A stretch of 64,000 nt of DNA from Paenibacillus odorifer (lineage in GTDB: Bacteria; Bacillota; Bacilli; Paenibacillales; Paenibacillaceae). Made by a program: the position numbers and the translations under genes. The stretch covers positions 4,836,001-4,900,000 of the forward strand of contig NZ_CP009428.1 in assembly GCF_000758725.1 (NCBI RefSeq), read 5' to 3'. This document shows positions 29,164 through 37,299 of the stretch, piece after piece. The first letter of the stretch is position 1, and each line of letters starts with the position of its first letter. Under the pieces are notes generated by a model. The model had not been told where the DNA came from. It saw only the letters and a list, made by a program, of their open reading frames with translations, and made no database searches.

Positions 29164-29228
29164 ATTATACATTTCAAAATTTAAGAGAGATTGTGATTAC
29201 AGTCACATTAAATGTGAATATTTTCACA
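29164..29228 (-). promoter_or_regulatory. nirB promoter with two perfect tandem Fnr operators
   Basis: TGTGA-TTACAG-TCACA (29192-29207) and TGTGA-ATATTT-TCACA (29213-29228) both match the Fnr consensus exactly. Their centres are 21 bp apart, two helical turns. On the minus strand TATAAT at 29169-29164 puts the operators near -42 and -63. The spacing equals that at pflB. Binding by the Fnr encoded at 24561 is inferred. Confidence 0.82.
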
Positions 29229-29266
29229 TAAAAAATAAGACAACTTTGTTAGGTTCTAAATTCTAA

Positions 29267-29310
29267 TAAAAAAAGCCAGATCACAGGTTCTGAATAACCG
29301 TAGATCTGGC
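29267..29310 (-). terminator. Rho-independent terminator after the DUF4430-like lipoprotein gene
   Basis: GCCAGATC/GATCTGGC, with inner GGTT/AACC pairing, is followed on the minus strand by eight T. A T-run also follows shortly after on the plus strand, so it may work both ways. Confidence 0.85.
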
Positions 29311-29325
29311 ATTTATGTACTTTTT

Positions 29326-30036
29326 TTAACGTATAGCCAATAAAATCTCCAATTCATCCTGCACTCTAAGCTTCATGTCCATTCCATTCTCAAGCAGCTG
29401 CTTCCCATTCACCTTCATCTTCCAAACTTCATTGCTAAGAGGAGTATAATCACCAATGGATAACACCTTTTTGTTGTCTTCGGTCAACTGCACCACACTG
29501 CTGTTCTTCAACAAACCTCTCACTGTTAAATCTTCAGTAAATCCCATAACATATGAATGATTCAAATTCACTTGCTCACTTCCGCCATTCACGGTCAACA
29601 ACACAATTTGAAGGGGTTCCTCTTGTTCCTTAGACATCGCCGTAATTACTAATTTTGATTCATGCCCGACGGTTCGACCCCAATCCTCAGATCCAATGGT
29701 CTCCCCATCCATTTGCAGCTCCCAATTCATTCCTTGACTGAGTGAAATATTATTTACCGTTAGAATGCTTGTGTTATCCTCAGAAAAGGTGGCCTTCCCA
29801 CTACCTTTCAGTAGGTCAAAGATCGTTATCCCTTTTCTGTAGCTCTCGCTAAGCTGCTTGTCCAAAGGGTTGGTCAGCAAGTCATTTCCCGCAACGATAA
29901 GCGAAAGCGTAGGCCCGTCTGATCCTGCTAAGCCATTATTCCCTTCATTATTAACGTCAGCAAGAGTCGAACATCCACCTATTATGAATACGATGACTAA
30001 TCCTAGTAACAACCTCCACATATATTTCGTGGGCAT
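29326..30036 (-). CDS. Lipoprotein with two DUF4430-like repeats
   Basis: 236 residues with a signal peptide and lipobox (IIGGC, Cys about 22). Two similar halves (about 43-135 and 142-236) each have a strand VxxLTVNG or LSLIVAG, then GxTxxDLLK or DLTVRGLLK, then WxxxxNG or WELQMDG. This resembles DUF4430/intrinsic-factor-like beta-sheet domains found in surface proteins that bind cofactors such as cobalamin. The link to cobalamin is only a family hint. It is a single-gene unit with its own terminator, next to the nir operon. Function unknown. Confidence 0.6.
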   Translation of the reverse strand: MPTKYMWRLLLGLVIVFIIGGCSTLADVNNEGNNGLAGSDGPTLSLIVAGNDLLTNPLDKQLSESYRKGITIFDLLKGSGKATFSEDNTSILTVNNISLSQGMNWELQMDGETIGSEDWGRTVGHESKLVITAMSKEQEEPLQIVLLTVNGGSEQVNLNHSYVMGFTEDLTVRGLLKNSSVVQLTEDNKKVLSIGDYTPLSNEVWKMKVNGKQLLENGMDMKLRVQDELEILLAIR

Positions 30037-30145
30037 AGTGACACCGCCTTGTCCCGCCTAATGACCACACAGCGTCTCAGGCTTGTAGTAAGTTATGCAT
30101 ACTGTCTATTTAAGAATAACGTAAATAAGCTTTGTTCTCAAATAT

Positions 30146-30167
30146 AAAAAAAGTCCCCTAAGGGACT
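30146..30167 (-). terminator. Terminator that originally belonged to ric
   Basis: AGTCCC/GGGACT with a 4-base loop is followed on the minus strand by seven T. It lies just outside the left end of the insertion sequence, whose target duplication touches the stem. Before insertion it would have stood about 20 bp after the ric stop codon. It now ends any ric-to-transposase read-through. Confidence 0.75.
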
Positions 30168-30211
30168 CTGAACTGTGACCGTATTTGTGGAAAGTTGAAA
30201 AAAGAAGACCT

Positions 30212-31120
30212 TTAAGAAGCAATTAATAGGTGACTCCTGAATTCATCGGGAGTCATCTTTTTTAATGTCCATTGATATCGCTCGGAGTTATAGTAGGCGA
30301 TATAGTCATCAACCTTTGTTCGTAATTCCAAGAGAGTCATACATGTCTTGTACTCCAAATCATCCTTCAGATGGCCAAAAAAGCTCTCCATGGCGGCGTT
30401 ATCCCAGCAGTTCCCTTTCCGTGACATGGACTGTGTAAACCCAGCTTCGCGTACGAGAAGGCGGAATCTAGGGTGAGTATAGTGCATTCCTTGATCCGAA
30501 TGCAAAAGGGCTTCTGGATGAATATTGCCATCCAGTCGTTCAAGTAGTTTCTCCAGTGTTCGTTCTACAATTGGCATAGCCAATGAAGAAGAGAGGTAGT
30601 GAGCTAAAATTTGTCTCGTAGCCCCGTCTTTCACCACGGATAAATAAGCACATTGTCCATTACCATAATGCATATAGGTAATATCCGTCAGCAGCACTTT
30701 CTCAGGCTCTCCTTGGTCAAACTGGCGCTTGAGTAGGTTGGGACATGTTTGGTGCTCTTGTGTGGCTTTTGCCATCTTGCGATAGGGATTTGCTTGCCGG
30801 ATCGTAGCAACAAGCTTATATTTTCGCATTAATCTTCGAATCTTTTTATGATTCATGATGATACCATTCTCCCGTTCCAGCCACATCTTCACGACCAATG
30901 CTCCAGCTTTACCATTCAAAGCGTCATAGTGTTTCTTGATAAGGAAAGCGTCTCGTTCGTCTGCCTTCTCTCGCAACTGTCTTGCTTCCTCAGCGACTTG
31001 CCAACGGTAATATCCGCTTAAGCTCACACAAGCTAGCTTACACAAATAACGCGTCATTCGCTGCAGACCGTGCTTACGTATCGTTTGGTTAATAATTTCG
31101 TAGCGCTCGGAGGGGGTCAA
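30212..31120 (-). CDS. IS3-family transposase OrfB (DDE integrase)
   Basis: 302 residues with an N-terminal HTH_21-like region and a retroviral-type integrase core. The catalytic triad is visible as D in LLTDITYM, D in LLHSDQGMHY and E in NCWDNAAMESFFGHLK. The frame opens with a TTG that overlaps the orfA stop (TTGA), so it may be made by coupled restart or as an OrfAB fusion by frameshifting, as in other IS3 elements. No inactivating change is seen. Confidence 0.93.
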   Translation of the reverse strand: MTPSERYEIINQTIRKHGLQRMTRYLCKLACVSLSGYYRWQVAEEARQLREKADERDAFLIKKHYDALNGKAGALVVKMWLERENGIIMNHKKIRRLMRKYKLVATIRQANPYRKMAKATQEHQTCPNLLKRQFDQGEPEKVLLTDITYMHYGNGQCAYLSVVKDGATRQILAHYLSSSLAMPIVERTLEKLLERLDGNIHPEALLHSDQGMHYTHPRFRLLVREAGFTQSMSRKGNCWDNAAMESFFGHLKDDLEYKTCMTLLELRTKVDDYIAYYNSERYQWTLKKMTPDEFRSHLLIAS

Positions 31121-31563
31121 CGTTTCCTCTGCATCTTCTGCTTTTCGAGCGCCTCCAGCTTTTTTAAGAAGTCGTTCTCCATCTCCAGAAGCTTGATTCG
31201 TGCTTCTGCACGTTTTAACTTTTCCTCGGTAGAAAGTTCCCCTGTCGGTCGTCTGCCCGGGGATCCTTTTCCTCGTTGTTCCTCTAGTAGTCCAGCCTCT
31301 CCCAGAGCATTATATGTATTACGCCAACGGGTTAGGCAATGCTTAGGCTTCTTGCGACCGATAATATCTAGGTTAAATCCTGCGCTAAGGAAGATCTCCA
31401 TTGGGGCTTGGCCTTCCTTATAGGCCTTAACCGCAGCCAACTTAAACGTTGGTGAATAGGTAATACTCTTTTCCGTCACGTTCTCTACATTTGGATTGTT
31501 CTCTAGTTGTTTGATCTCATTTTCGTTGAATATCCTTGAGCTTCCTCTTGTTTTGTTATTCAT
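31117..31563 (-). CDS. IS3-family transposase OrfA (helix-turn-helix)
   Basis: About 148 residues. The central helix-turn-helix region (SPTFKLAAVKAYKEG, then CLTRWRNTYNALG) binds the element ends. A C-terminal coiled coil (EEKLKRAEARIKLLEMEND) is the leucine-zipper type that multimerises with OrfAB. The start at 31563 has GGAGGA upstream; the frame is open to 31656, but that part covers the inverted repeat. It overlaps orfB by 4 bp. Confidence 0.9.
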   Translation of the reverse strand: MNNKTRGSSRIFNENEIKQLENNPNVENVTEKSITYSPTFKLAAVKAYKEGQAPMEIFLSAGFNLDIIGRKKPKHCLTRWRNTYNALGEAGLLEEQRGKGSPGRRPTGELSTEEKLKRAEARIKLLEMENDFLKKLEALEKQKMQRKR

Positions 31564-31683
31564 GAAGGCTTCCTCCGTTATTTCGATATTTCGATTAAAA
31601 CACAAAATGACCCGTAAGAGGGTCACTTTTTTCAAAGTTTCCATCTTACGGGTCACAGTTCACTCTTTGAAAACTCATTTTTT

Positions 31684-32433
31684 CTACTGGAATCTAGGGA
31701 ACAATATATTATTCTCCAGATGAACATGTTCAAAAGTCATGCTCTCCAGCTCCTCTAGCCGGGCATAAGTCAAACGATAGGTTGTACAAGCATGAGCCGG
31801 TGGGGTGAAATCATCTGTTATTTTGCGTATTTGTCTCAATATATCGCCTGCTGTGTCATGTTCACTCTCAAGTTCAAATAATGCCTCGCGAAGTGTGGTC
31901 AGCCCTTCTTCACTTGGATTGGCATCATACGCTAATAATTTCGGAAACTCATCTTCCTCTTCTTTAGCTGTATGCTGTAGCAGATCTTCCTTGAGTGCAT
32001 TAAACAAACTATATAACTCTTCTAAATGAGGTGAATCTCCGCCATGAACCCGGTATACCTTAGTTACATTTTGGCTAATCAGGGGCAGTTCTTCCCGCAG
32101 GTAATGGTGATGTTTACTCACAATATGGTCGATTAACTCTGCAGAAGGTGCTGTGTTCCATGCGAGTTCTTCTTGTGGTACCGGATATTCCTCGAACAGC
32201 TTGTTGAGATCACTAATGATCATCTCTTGATCTAGTCCACGCTCTACAGCTGCTTCAGCAAGAGGTTTGGCGCCTCCACAGCAGAAATCAATCCGTTTAG
32301 ACTTGAAATAATCCGCAGCTTTTGGGAATTGCAGCACAATATCTTTTACAAGGGCATCTGGAGTAAATCCAGGTTGCACCGATTGCTTATGCTGTAAATC
32401 TGAAATTCTATCATTAGGTTGTTTAGTTTCCAT
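31684..32433 (-). CDS. scdA: Iron-sulfur cluster repair di-iron protein (RIC/ScdA/YtfE)
   Basis: 249 residues. The N-terminal ScdA_N domain holds C51-C52 (DFCCGG). A hemerythrin-like four-helix domain follows with di-iron ligands in SKHHHYLREELP, HTAKEEEDEFP, ESEHD and EHVHLENNILFP. The family restores iron-sulfur clusters damaged by nitric oxide or oxidants and protects bacteria during nitrite respiration. GAGGAGG precedes the start. An Fnr-type site lies upstream and nirB is nearby, which fits a role against nitric oxide made from nitrite. An IS element now separates it from its terminator. Confidence 0.94.
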   Translation of the reverse strand: METKQPNDRISDLQHKQSVQPGFTPDALVKDIVLQFPKAADYFKSKRIDFCCGGAKPLAEAAVERGLDQEMIISDLNKLFEEYPVPQEELAWNTAPSAELIDHIVSKHHHYLREELPLISQNVTKVYRVHGGDSPHLEELYSLFNALKEDLLQHTAKEEEDEFPKLLAYDANPSEEGLTTLREALFELESEHDTAGDILRQIRKITDDFTPPAHACTTYRLTYARLEELESMTFEHVHLENNILFPRFQ

Positions 32434-32490
32434 AATAGTTCCTCCTCGGGATATGTGATCAGGTTCTGAAAAAATCTTTTCTACCTGTTC

Positions 32491-32533
32491 ACCTTAACCC
32501 TGAAAGGAGTTTTGACTTGTGATTGTACTCACG
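32491..32533 (-). promoter_or_regulatory. scdA/ric promoter with Fnr-type operator
   Basis: TGTGA-TTGTAC-TCACG at 32518-32533 matches the consensus at 9 of 10 positions. On the minus strand TAAGGT at 32496-32491 can serve as -10, placing the operator centre at -41.5. This is the same geometry as the pflB and nirB promoters. The -10 box is weak, as expected of an activator-dependent promoter. Confidence 0.62.
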
Positions 32534-32556
32534 AAAATTGTATCTCTTTGTTGAAC

Positions 32557-32597
32557 GAAAAAGGTCAATCATGGAGATAAATCCCCACAATCGACCT
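32557..32597 (-). terminator. Rho-independent terminator after the 32677-33402 gene
   Basis: AGGTC/GACCT with further inner pairing (TGGGGA/TCTCCA) is followed on the minus strand by five T. It lies between the unknown Cys protein gene and the ric promoter. Confidence 0.7.
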
Positions 32598-32676
32598 GTC
32601 TTTTGTTTACCACACGGGCATCAGTAATGTTATTTGTCTTACATTTATCTATTCGGTCACACCAAATCTGTATCTT

Positions 32677-33402
32677 TTATTGAACATAAGCCTGCATATA
32701 CGTTCGCTTCCCCTTTGCGTCCTTCAAATAAGGTCCTAAGCCAGCAAAGCGGGAGTGATCCATATAAACACCAGTCATCCATCTTCCCTCTGTCAGGCCA
32801 CCATTCCATTTGAGAACAAGGTCAGGGGCGGCTATCCATTCCTGATAGATCTGTATATTCTGATCTTTGTACTCTTTACAAGGCTTAGACTGCTCCAGAA
32901 GACGTAGATCATTAAGGTAGGTTGGCACGAAATAAGAGGATATCGTATGCAAATCATCTTCATCAAAAAAGGGCTCATCCCCTAAAAAGGGTTTGAATAA
33001 TACGGTATTCTCGTACATGGACCAAATTAAGGCTTGTAGCACCATGCTCTGGCGAATGCCATTATGAAACTTATATTGTCGTTGATTACCTGCCATATTC
33101 ACTTCTTGAAGAGGTTCCGTCGACTCCAGGCAATGCCGTTCACAACCGATACATTTCCAGCCAGAAGGACTTTGAATCCATTTTTGAAAAATAGTTCCGC
33201 TATCATTGTTGCCTTTGTAGAGTGAAGAGATAATGCTGTAAGGCACACCAATCCACGCATCCCATAAGGAATCTGGAAGATGGCTATGCAGCATGAACAA
33301 CGTCTTGTCATAGATGAGCTGTACTTTGATCGAAGCGTTCTCCAGCTCAGCAACATCCTTTTTTCCATACGTTATTTCCCGGGAAAACAGGGTGGTCTTC
33401 AT
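32677..33402 (-). CDS. Protein of unknown function with a CxxCxxxC motif
   Basis: 241 residues, not recognised. AGGAGG precedes the start and a terminator follows, so the gene is well supported. Residues about 84-91 read CIGCERHC, a compact cysteine group that could hold a metal or iron-sulfur cluster. The rest is rich in Trp and Tyr, with an acidic patch (FFDEDDLH). No signal peptide or membrane helix is seen, so it should be cytoplasmic. It lies alone between ric and an HxlR-family gene. Confidence 0.75.
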   Translation of the reverse strand: MKTTLFSREITYGKKDVAELENASIKVQLIYDKTLFMLHSHLPDSLWDAWIGVPYSIISSLYKGNNDSGTIFQKWIQSPSGWKCIGCERHCLESTEPLQEVNMAGNQRQYKFHNGIRQSMVLQALIWSMYENTVLFKPFLGDEPFFDEDDLHTISSYFVPTYLNDLRLLEQSKPCKEYKDQNIQIYQEWIAAPDLVLKWNGGLTEGRWMTGVYMDHSRFAGLGPYLKDAKGKRTYMQAYVQ

Positions 33403-33561
33403 CTCCCTCGCCTCCTAATAGTTTTGCTATGCCTGTACTCCAGCTGAGTAGATTTGAGCAAAAACCAATATTGCAAGCGTTTCCATGCAAGGAACATACA
33501 ACGTTTTTTCTATTATATTACAGATTTTTTCGATCTGTGCAAGGTTTTTATTTAAAAATTG

Positions 33562-33594
33562 AAAAGCCCTCCTCCGTTCTTCAGGAAAAAGGGC
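33562..33594 (-). terminator. Rho-independent terminator after the HxlR gene
   Basis: GCCCT/AGGGC with added CCT/AGG pairing, followed on the minus strand by TTTT and a second T-rich stretch. Confidence 0.6.
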
Positions 33595-33613
33595 CACAAC
33601 ACGACTTTGATTT

Positions 33614-33940
33614 CTACTCTACCCAGCTCTCAGCCCAAGACTGAATCTGCTGCATAACAGGCTCCAGCGCACGGCCTTTGTCTGTTAGTTCATATTCAAT
33701 ACGTACAGGTGTTTCCGGGTATACATGTCTAACCAGAATACCCTCACCTTCCAAATCCTTCATCCGCTCGGACAGCATCTTATCGCTCATTGAAGGAATG
33801 AGGCCGGAAATATCTTTAAACCGCTTCGGTCCACTCATCAATGTCTGAATAATAAGTCCATTCCAACGTTTGCCTAAGAAAGAGAAGGCTGTCTCAAATC
33901 TGGGACACATCGAAATTTGATGTTCTTCCATTGTTCTCAC
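33614..33940 (-). CDS. HxlR-family (winged helix) transcription regulator
   Basis: 108 residues, the normal size for the family. The single winged-helix domain shows FSFLGKRWNGLIIQTLMSGPKRF, then SDKMLSERMKDLEGEGILVR and VEYELTDKGRALEPV-like motifs. HxlR/YodB/HypR proteins often sense electrophiles or oxidants through an N-terminal cysteine; here a cysteine is present at residue 12 (MCPRF). Its target is unknown. No divergent enzyme gene stands next to it. Confidence 0.9.
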   Translation of the reverse strand: MRTMEEHQISMCPRFETAFSFLGKRWNGLIIQTLMSGPKRFKDISGLIPSMSDKMLSERMKDLEGEGILVRHVYPETPVRIEYELTDKGRALEPVMQQIQSWAESWVE

Positions 33941-34055
33941 CTCTCACTAGCGAAACTTACTATTAGTTAGTATATATAATATTAACACATTTCATCCCTG
34001 ATGAACATCGTTTACTAAAAAAAGTTCATCTGACATTATCATTATATCCTCGTTG

Positions 34056-34379
34056 TCAATCCCCTGTATGTGCTTTAGATTCCCTTTGAGCAATCGCTTC
34101 TGTCACGATTTGCGCCAAGTCATCATTTCCGAATAAGGAGAGTACGCCGAGAACTGTGTCATCGGAAATATCCCCTGCTTCCTCCGCAGAAACCGTTAGG
34201 GCAAGCGCTTTTCGCAAGGCTTCATTCCCTTCTTGCTGTGGATAAGCCTGCAAATATAAACTGTGCGGGTCGAGTCCTTGATTCACGCACCACTGGGCGA
34301 ATACAAGGATCATCATCTCTTCCTCCCGCTTATAGCTTTCGATGATTTGTTCCTCCACTAATTTACGGTTGTCTTCCAT
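34056..34379 (-). CDS. Conserved-looking hypothetical protein
   Basis: 107 residues, mostly helical and acidic. Not recognised. It begins MEDNRKLVEEQIIESYKRE and has no signal peptide or membrane segment. It follows the oxidoreductase gene by 23 bp on the same strand with AGGAG ahead of the ATG, so the two are probably co-transcribed. No motif points to a function. Confidence 0.65.
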   Translation of the reverse strand: MEDNRKLVEEQIIESYKREEEMMILVFAQWCVNQGLDPHSLYLQAYPQQEGNEALRKALALTVSAEEAGDISDDTVLGVLSLFGNDDLAQIVTEAIAQRESKAHTGD

Positions 34380-34402
34380 ATTTTACTCCTTTCTTAGAGA
34401 CC

Positions 34403-35338
34403 TCATTCAGCAAGCTGAGCTGCCAATCTATGACTAGGCAGAACTGCTGAAGCAGCAATACTGCATAACTCTGGTGTATTTATATTGTTCAGAAAATGAT
34501 CTACCACTCCACCGAAACCTCTTCTATCCAGCACCGTATCCCAGCTTCCAAAGCTCTGGGTCCATGGCAAAGCATTTTTTTCATATAGGATGGCTTGGTC
34601 CAGATCTGCCACTTCCACCGAACGGCCATTACCGTGCAGCTCCAGCTTCTCCAAATCAACACCAGCCTCACGAACCATGCTATACATCCCCACTGAGCCT
34701 TGCTCCCAACCCAGCATTCCAGATGCCTGGACAAGTCGCCCCTCTCCATTGGATTGAAGATTACTGCGAAGCAGCTCATACTGATCTCCACATAACCATA
34801 ACAGCAGATCAAGCATATGAATCAAGTCGTCATGTACAGTCTCACGGCTGCTGCCTAATTGCAGCTTCGTGCGATGTTTAATCGCGTGGCAATGGCTAAT
34901 GCCTCCAGCTTCCTCGAGCCAACTCTTGGCGGTGACATACATTGGGGCAAAACGCCGATTAAAGCCCACTCCTAGCAGCAGCCCTTTATTTTCTGCCAGC
35001 TCTGCCATCCTTCTGGATTCTTCCAGATCATAGGACAGCGGCTTATCTACATACACCGAAATCCCCTGTTCGAGACATTTTGTTACTATATCATAATGGG
35101 TCGTCGTTGGGCTATGCACAAATACTGCATCCAGATCCCAAGACAACAGCTCGTCTAAATTTGTCGTACCTTTAGGAAAGCGATAGGCATTAACAGCTTG
35201 CTCTACTGTTGTGGATGAGTGACTGAGAACCCCCACTACCTCAACTTGTCCATGCTGAGAGAGCAGTGGCAAATATACTTTGCGGGCGATATTGCCAATC
35301 CCGATGATGGCGACTCTTTTGCGTACAGAAACGATCAC
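34403..35338 (-). CDS. Gfo/Idh/MocA-family oxidoreductase
   Basis: 311 residues. An N-terminal Rossmann fold has GIGNIARKVYLP (GxGxxA-type) for NAD(P). The family signature DKPLS with the catalytic lysine is at about residue 95, followed by GVGFNRRFAP. The C-terminal sheet shows HDDLIHMLDLLLW with the usual His. The start is a GTG with GAGGGGAG upstream. Members oxidise sugars, inositols or related polyols; the substrate here is unknown, and no sugar gene is adjacent. Confidence 0.9.
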   Translation of the reverse strand: MIVSVRKRVAIIGIGNIARKVYLPLLSQHGQVEVVGVLSHSSTTVEQAVNAYRFPKGTTNLDELLSWDLDAVFVHSPTTTHYDIVTKCLEQGISVYVDKPLSYDLEESRRMAELAENKGLLLGVGFNRRFAPMYVTAKSWLEEAGGISHCHAIKHRTKLQLGSSRETVHDDLIHMLDLLLWLCGDQYELLRSNLQSNGEGRLVQASGMLGWEQGSVGMYSMVREAGVDLEKLELHGNGRSVEVADLDQAILYEKNALPWTQSFGSWDTVLDRRGFGGVVDHFLNNINTPELCSIAASAVLPSHRLAAQLAE

Positions 35339-35501
35339 TGATCTAACTCCCCTCTTTATAATTCAAGAATTTATCTCTCTCTTTGTTCTCTATAAATGCT
35401 ATTATACCTGCTTGGCGTTCGCCGACAATGATCTTCACTTCAATATTTACTTTTTATCCCGTATGATGAGATGAATGAGTGGAAGAAAGGGTATATTAGC
35501 T

Positions 35502-36119
35502 ATGAGAAAATGGTTCTCGATTATTCTTTATGTTTCGGGCACAATCCTTGCGTTTATCTACAGATATGACATCCTTAGCTGGATGAAAGAGGATCATAAT
35601 GTTTTTGGCTCTATAGGGATCGCAACTTTACTGGCTCTCTTTCCAGTTGTACCGTACAAAGCGGTCATCGGATTTTTTGGTTATGCATACGGAAGTTTGG
35701 CTGGTGCTTTAATTTGCTGGGTAGCTACAACCCTTGCTGCCGCATTCCTTTTCGGCGTAGTGAAGTTCTTATTTCAAGATCAAGCGAGAGCTTATCTGAC
35801 TTCTATTCCCCTACTTGAAAAATTCACAAAAGGCATAGAACGGCGGCCCTTTGCTTCTATTGTCTTAGCACGTCTCTTGCCGATTATCCCGCAGACCGCA
35901 GTTAACATCTATGCCGGAGCAGCCGGGCTGCCCTTCTGGAGTTATCTAGCTGCCTCAGCTATTGGAAAAATCCCAGGCATCGCCTTGTATGCCTTCCTTG
36001 GGGATCAACTGTTCCAGAACCCTGGAAATGCGATTATAGCCATCGTTGTTTATGCCATTGTGCTTATTATAGCCGGACTAAGCTTTCGTTACAGTTCACA
36101 GGAAGTAAAAAAACACTAG
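35502..36119 (+). CDS. TVP38/TMEM64 (VTT domain) membrane protein
   Basis: About 205 residues with five or six hydrophobic segments. VTT/SNARE-associated signatures include FPVVPYKAVIGFFGYAYG and the conserved arginine segment VLARLLPIIPQTAVNIYAGAAG. Relatives include DedA proteins, some of which move undecaprenyl phosphate or other lipids across the membrane; the exact role of this branch is unknown. I place the start at 35502, where GAAAGGG is well spaced; the frame is open to 35475. It is divergent from the oxidoreductase. Confidence 0.88.
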   Translation: MRKWFSIILYVSGTILAFIYRYDILSWMKEDHNVFGSIGIATLLALFPVVPYKAVIGFFGYAYGSLAGALICWVATTLAAAFLFGVVKFLFQDQARAYLTSIPLLEKFTKGIERRPFASIVLARLLPIIPQTAVNIYAGAAGLPFWSYLAASAIGKIPGIALYAFLGDQLFQNPGNAIIAIVVYAIVLIIAGLSFRYSSQEVKKH

Positions 36120-36221
36120 GTAACAGAGAGCTTATTTGGCGGAAGCTGGCAGGCTGTGGTTATTTGCTTTATAATTAGATTGTGATCTATTTAATTGCAT
36201 TACATGAATGGAGGGATATTA

Positions 36222-37208
36222 ATGAGTGAACATCAGACTAACCATATAAATTCCAAGGCGGAAAAAGCAACCTTTGCAGGTGGATGCTTCTGGTGCATGG
36301 TCTCGCCGTTCGAGGAATTGCCAGGCATTATTAGTGTCGTCTCCGGCTATACTGGCGGGCATACAGTGAATCCTACCTATGAAGAGGTATGCTCCGAAAC
36401 CACAGGACATGTTGAAGCGGTACAAATTACGTTCAACCCAGAAATTTTCCCTTATAGCAAGCTGCTTGAATTATTCTGGCAGCAAATTGACCCAACCGAT
36501 GCGGGTGGACAATTCCATGATCGCGGCACCTCTTACGGAACGGCTATCTTCACCCATTCTGAAGAGCAAAAGCAACAAGCAGAGGCTTCCAAGGCAGCTT
36601 TGCAAGAAAGCGGACGATTCGCTAGCCCGATTGTTACCCCGATCCTCCCGGCAGCAACCTTCTATCCTGCCGAAGAATATCATCAGGGCTACCATCGTAA
36701 GAACCCGGGCCACTACAAACGTTACCGTAAGGGTTCCGGCCGAGAGGATTTTATCGAAACCCACTGGACACATAAAGAAGATAAACTAAGCTTGAAAGAA
36801 CGTCTGACGCCACTTCAATATGAAGTCACTCAGAATAGCGCTACAGAGTCACCTTTCCGAAATGATTTTTGGGATCACCACGGAGAAGGCATTTATGTAG
36901 ATATCGTATCTGGTGAAGCATTATTCAGTTCGCAGGATAAATACGATTCCGGTTGTGGCTGGCCCAGCTTTACACGTCCAATCCGCGATTACGCCGTGAA
37001 GGAAAAGACGGACCTCAGCCATTTGATGGTTCGCACAGAAGTGCGCAGCAAAGTAGCAGATTCCCATCTAGGTCATGTCTTCGACGATGGTCCAGGGGAA
37101 AACGGCCTGCGCTACTGCATTAATTCAGCGGCACTGCGATTTATACCGAAAGAGGATCTGGAGAAAGAGGGCTATGGCGAGTATCGTGTACTCTTCCAGC
37201 CTGCCTAA
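36222..37208 (+). CDS. msrAB: Bifunctional peptide methionine sulfoxide reductase MsrA/MsrB
   Basis: 328 residues. The MsrA domain (1-160) has the catalytic cysteine C22 in GGCFWC and reduces the S-epimer of methionine sulfoxide. The MsrB domain (about 185-325) has [15 protein letters not shown] and the catalytic cysteine in RYCINSA, and reduces the R-epimer. The two zinc-binding CxxC pairs of many MsrB proteins are missing, as in other Bacillales. Start at 36222, with GGAGGG upstream. It forms a single-gene unit ending at a bidirectional terminator and repairs oxidised proteins in the cytoplasm. Confidence 0.96.
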   Translation: MSEHQTNHINSKAEKATFAGGCFWCMVSPFEELPGIISVVSGYTGGHTVNPTYEEVCSETTGHVEAVQITFNPEIFPYSKLLELFWQQIDPTDAGGQFHDRGTSYGTAIFTHSEEQKQQAEASKAALQESGRFASPIVTPILPAATFYPAEEYHQGYHRKNPGHYKRYRKGSGREDFIETHWTHKEDKLSLKERLTPLQYEVTQNSATESPFRNDFWDHHGEGIYVDIVSGEALFSSQDKYDSGCGWPSFTRPIRDYAVKEKTDLSHLMVRTEVRSKVADSHLGHVFDDGPGENGLRYCINSAALRFIPKEDLEKEGYGEYRVLFQPA

Positions 37209-37243
37209 TCTTCGATAACGTGCGAAACTGTACTATCTTATAG

Positions 37244-37286
37244 AAAAGCCTCCAATTCACGGTATACCATGAATTGGAGGCTTTTT
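37244..37286. terminator. Bidirectional terminator between msrAB and the DUF4349 gene
   Basis: A perfect 12-bp stem (37248-37259 with 37270-37281) is flanked by an A-run on the left and a T-run on the right, so it can serve both convergent genes. Confidence 0.9.
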
Positions 37287-37299
37287 AATTCATAGGAGC

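Larger units (their letters stand above)
30169..31662 (-). mobile_element. IS3-family insertion sequence (IS150-like), intact
   Basis: A 1494-bp element bounded by imperfect inverted repeats of about 40 bp that begin TGAACTGTGACC at both ends (TG...CA termini). It is flanked by a 3-bp direct repeat CTC (30166-30168 and 31663-31665), a normal IS3-family target duplication. It carries orfA and orfB in overlapping frames with a complete DDE motif. Both ends and frames look intact, so recent insertion and possible activity are likely. Confidence 0.93.
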
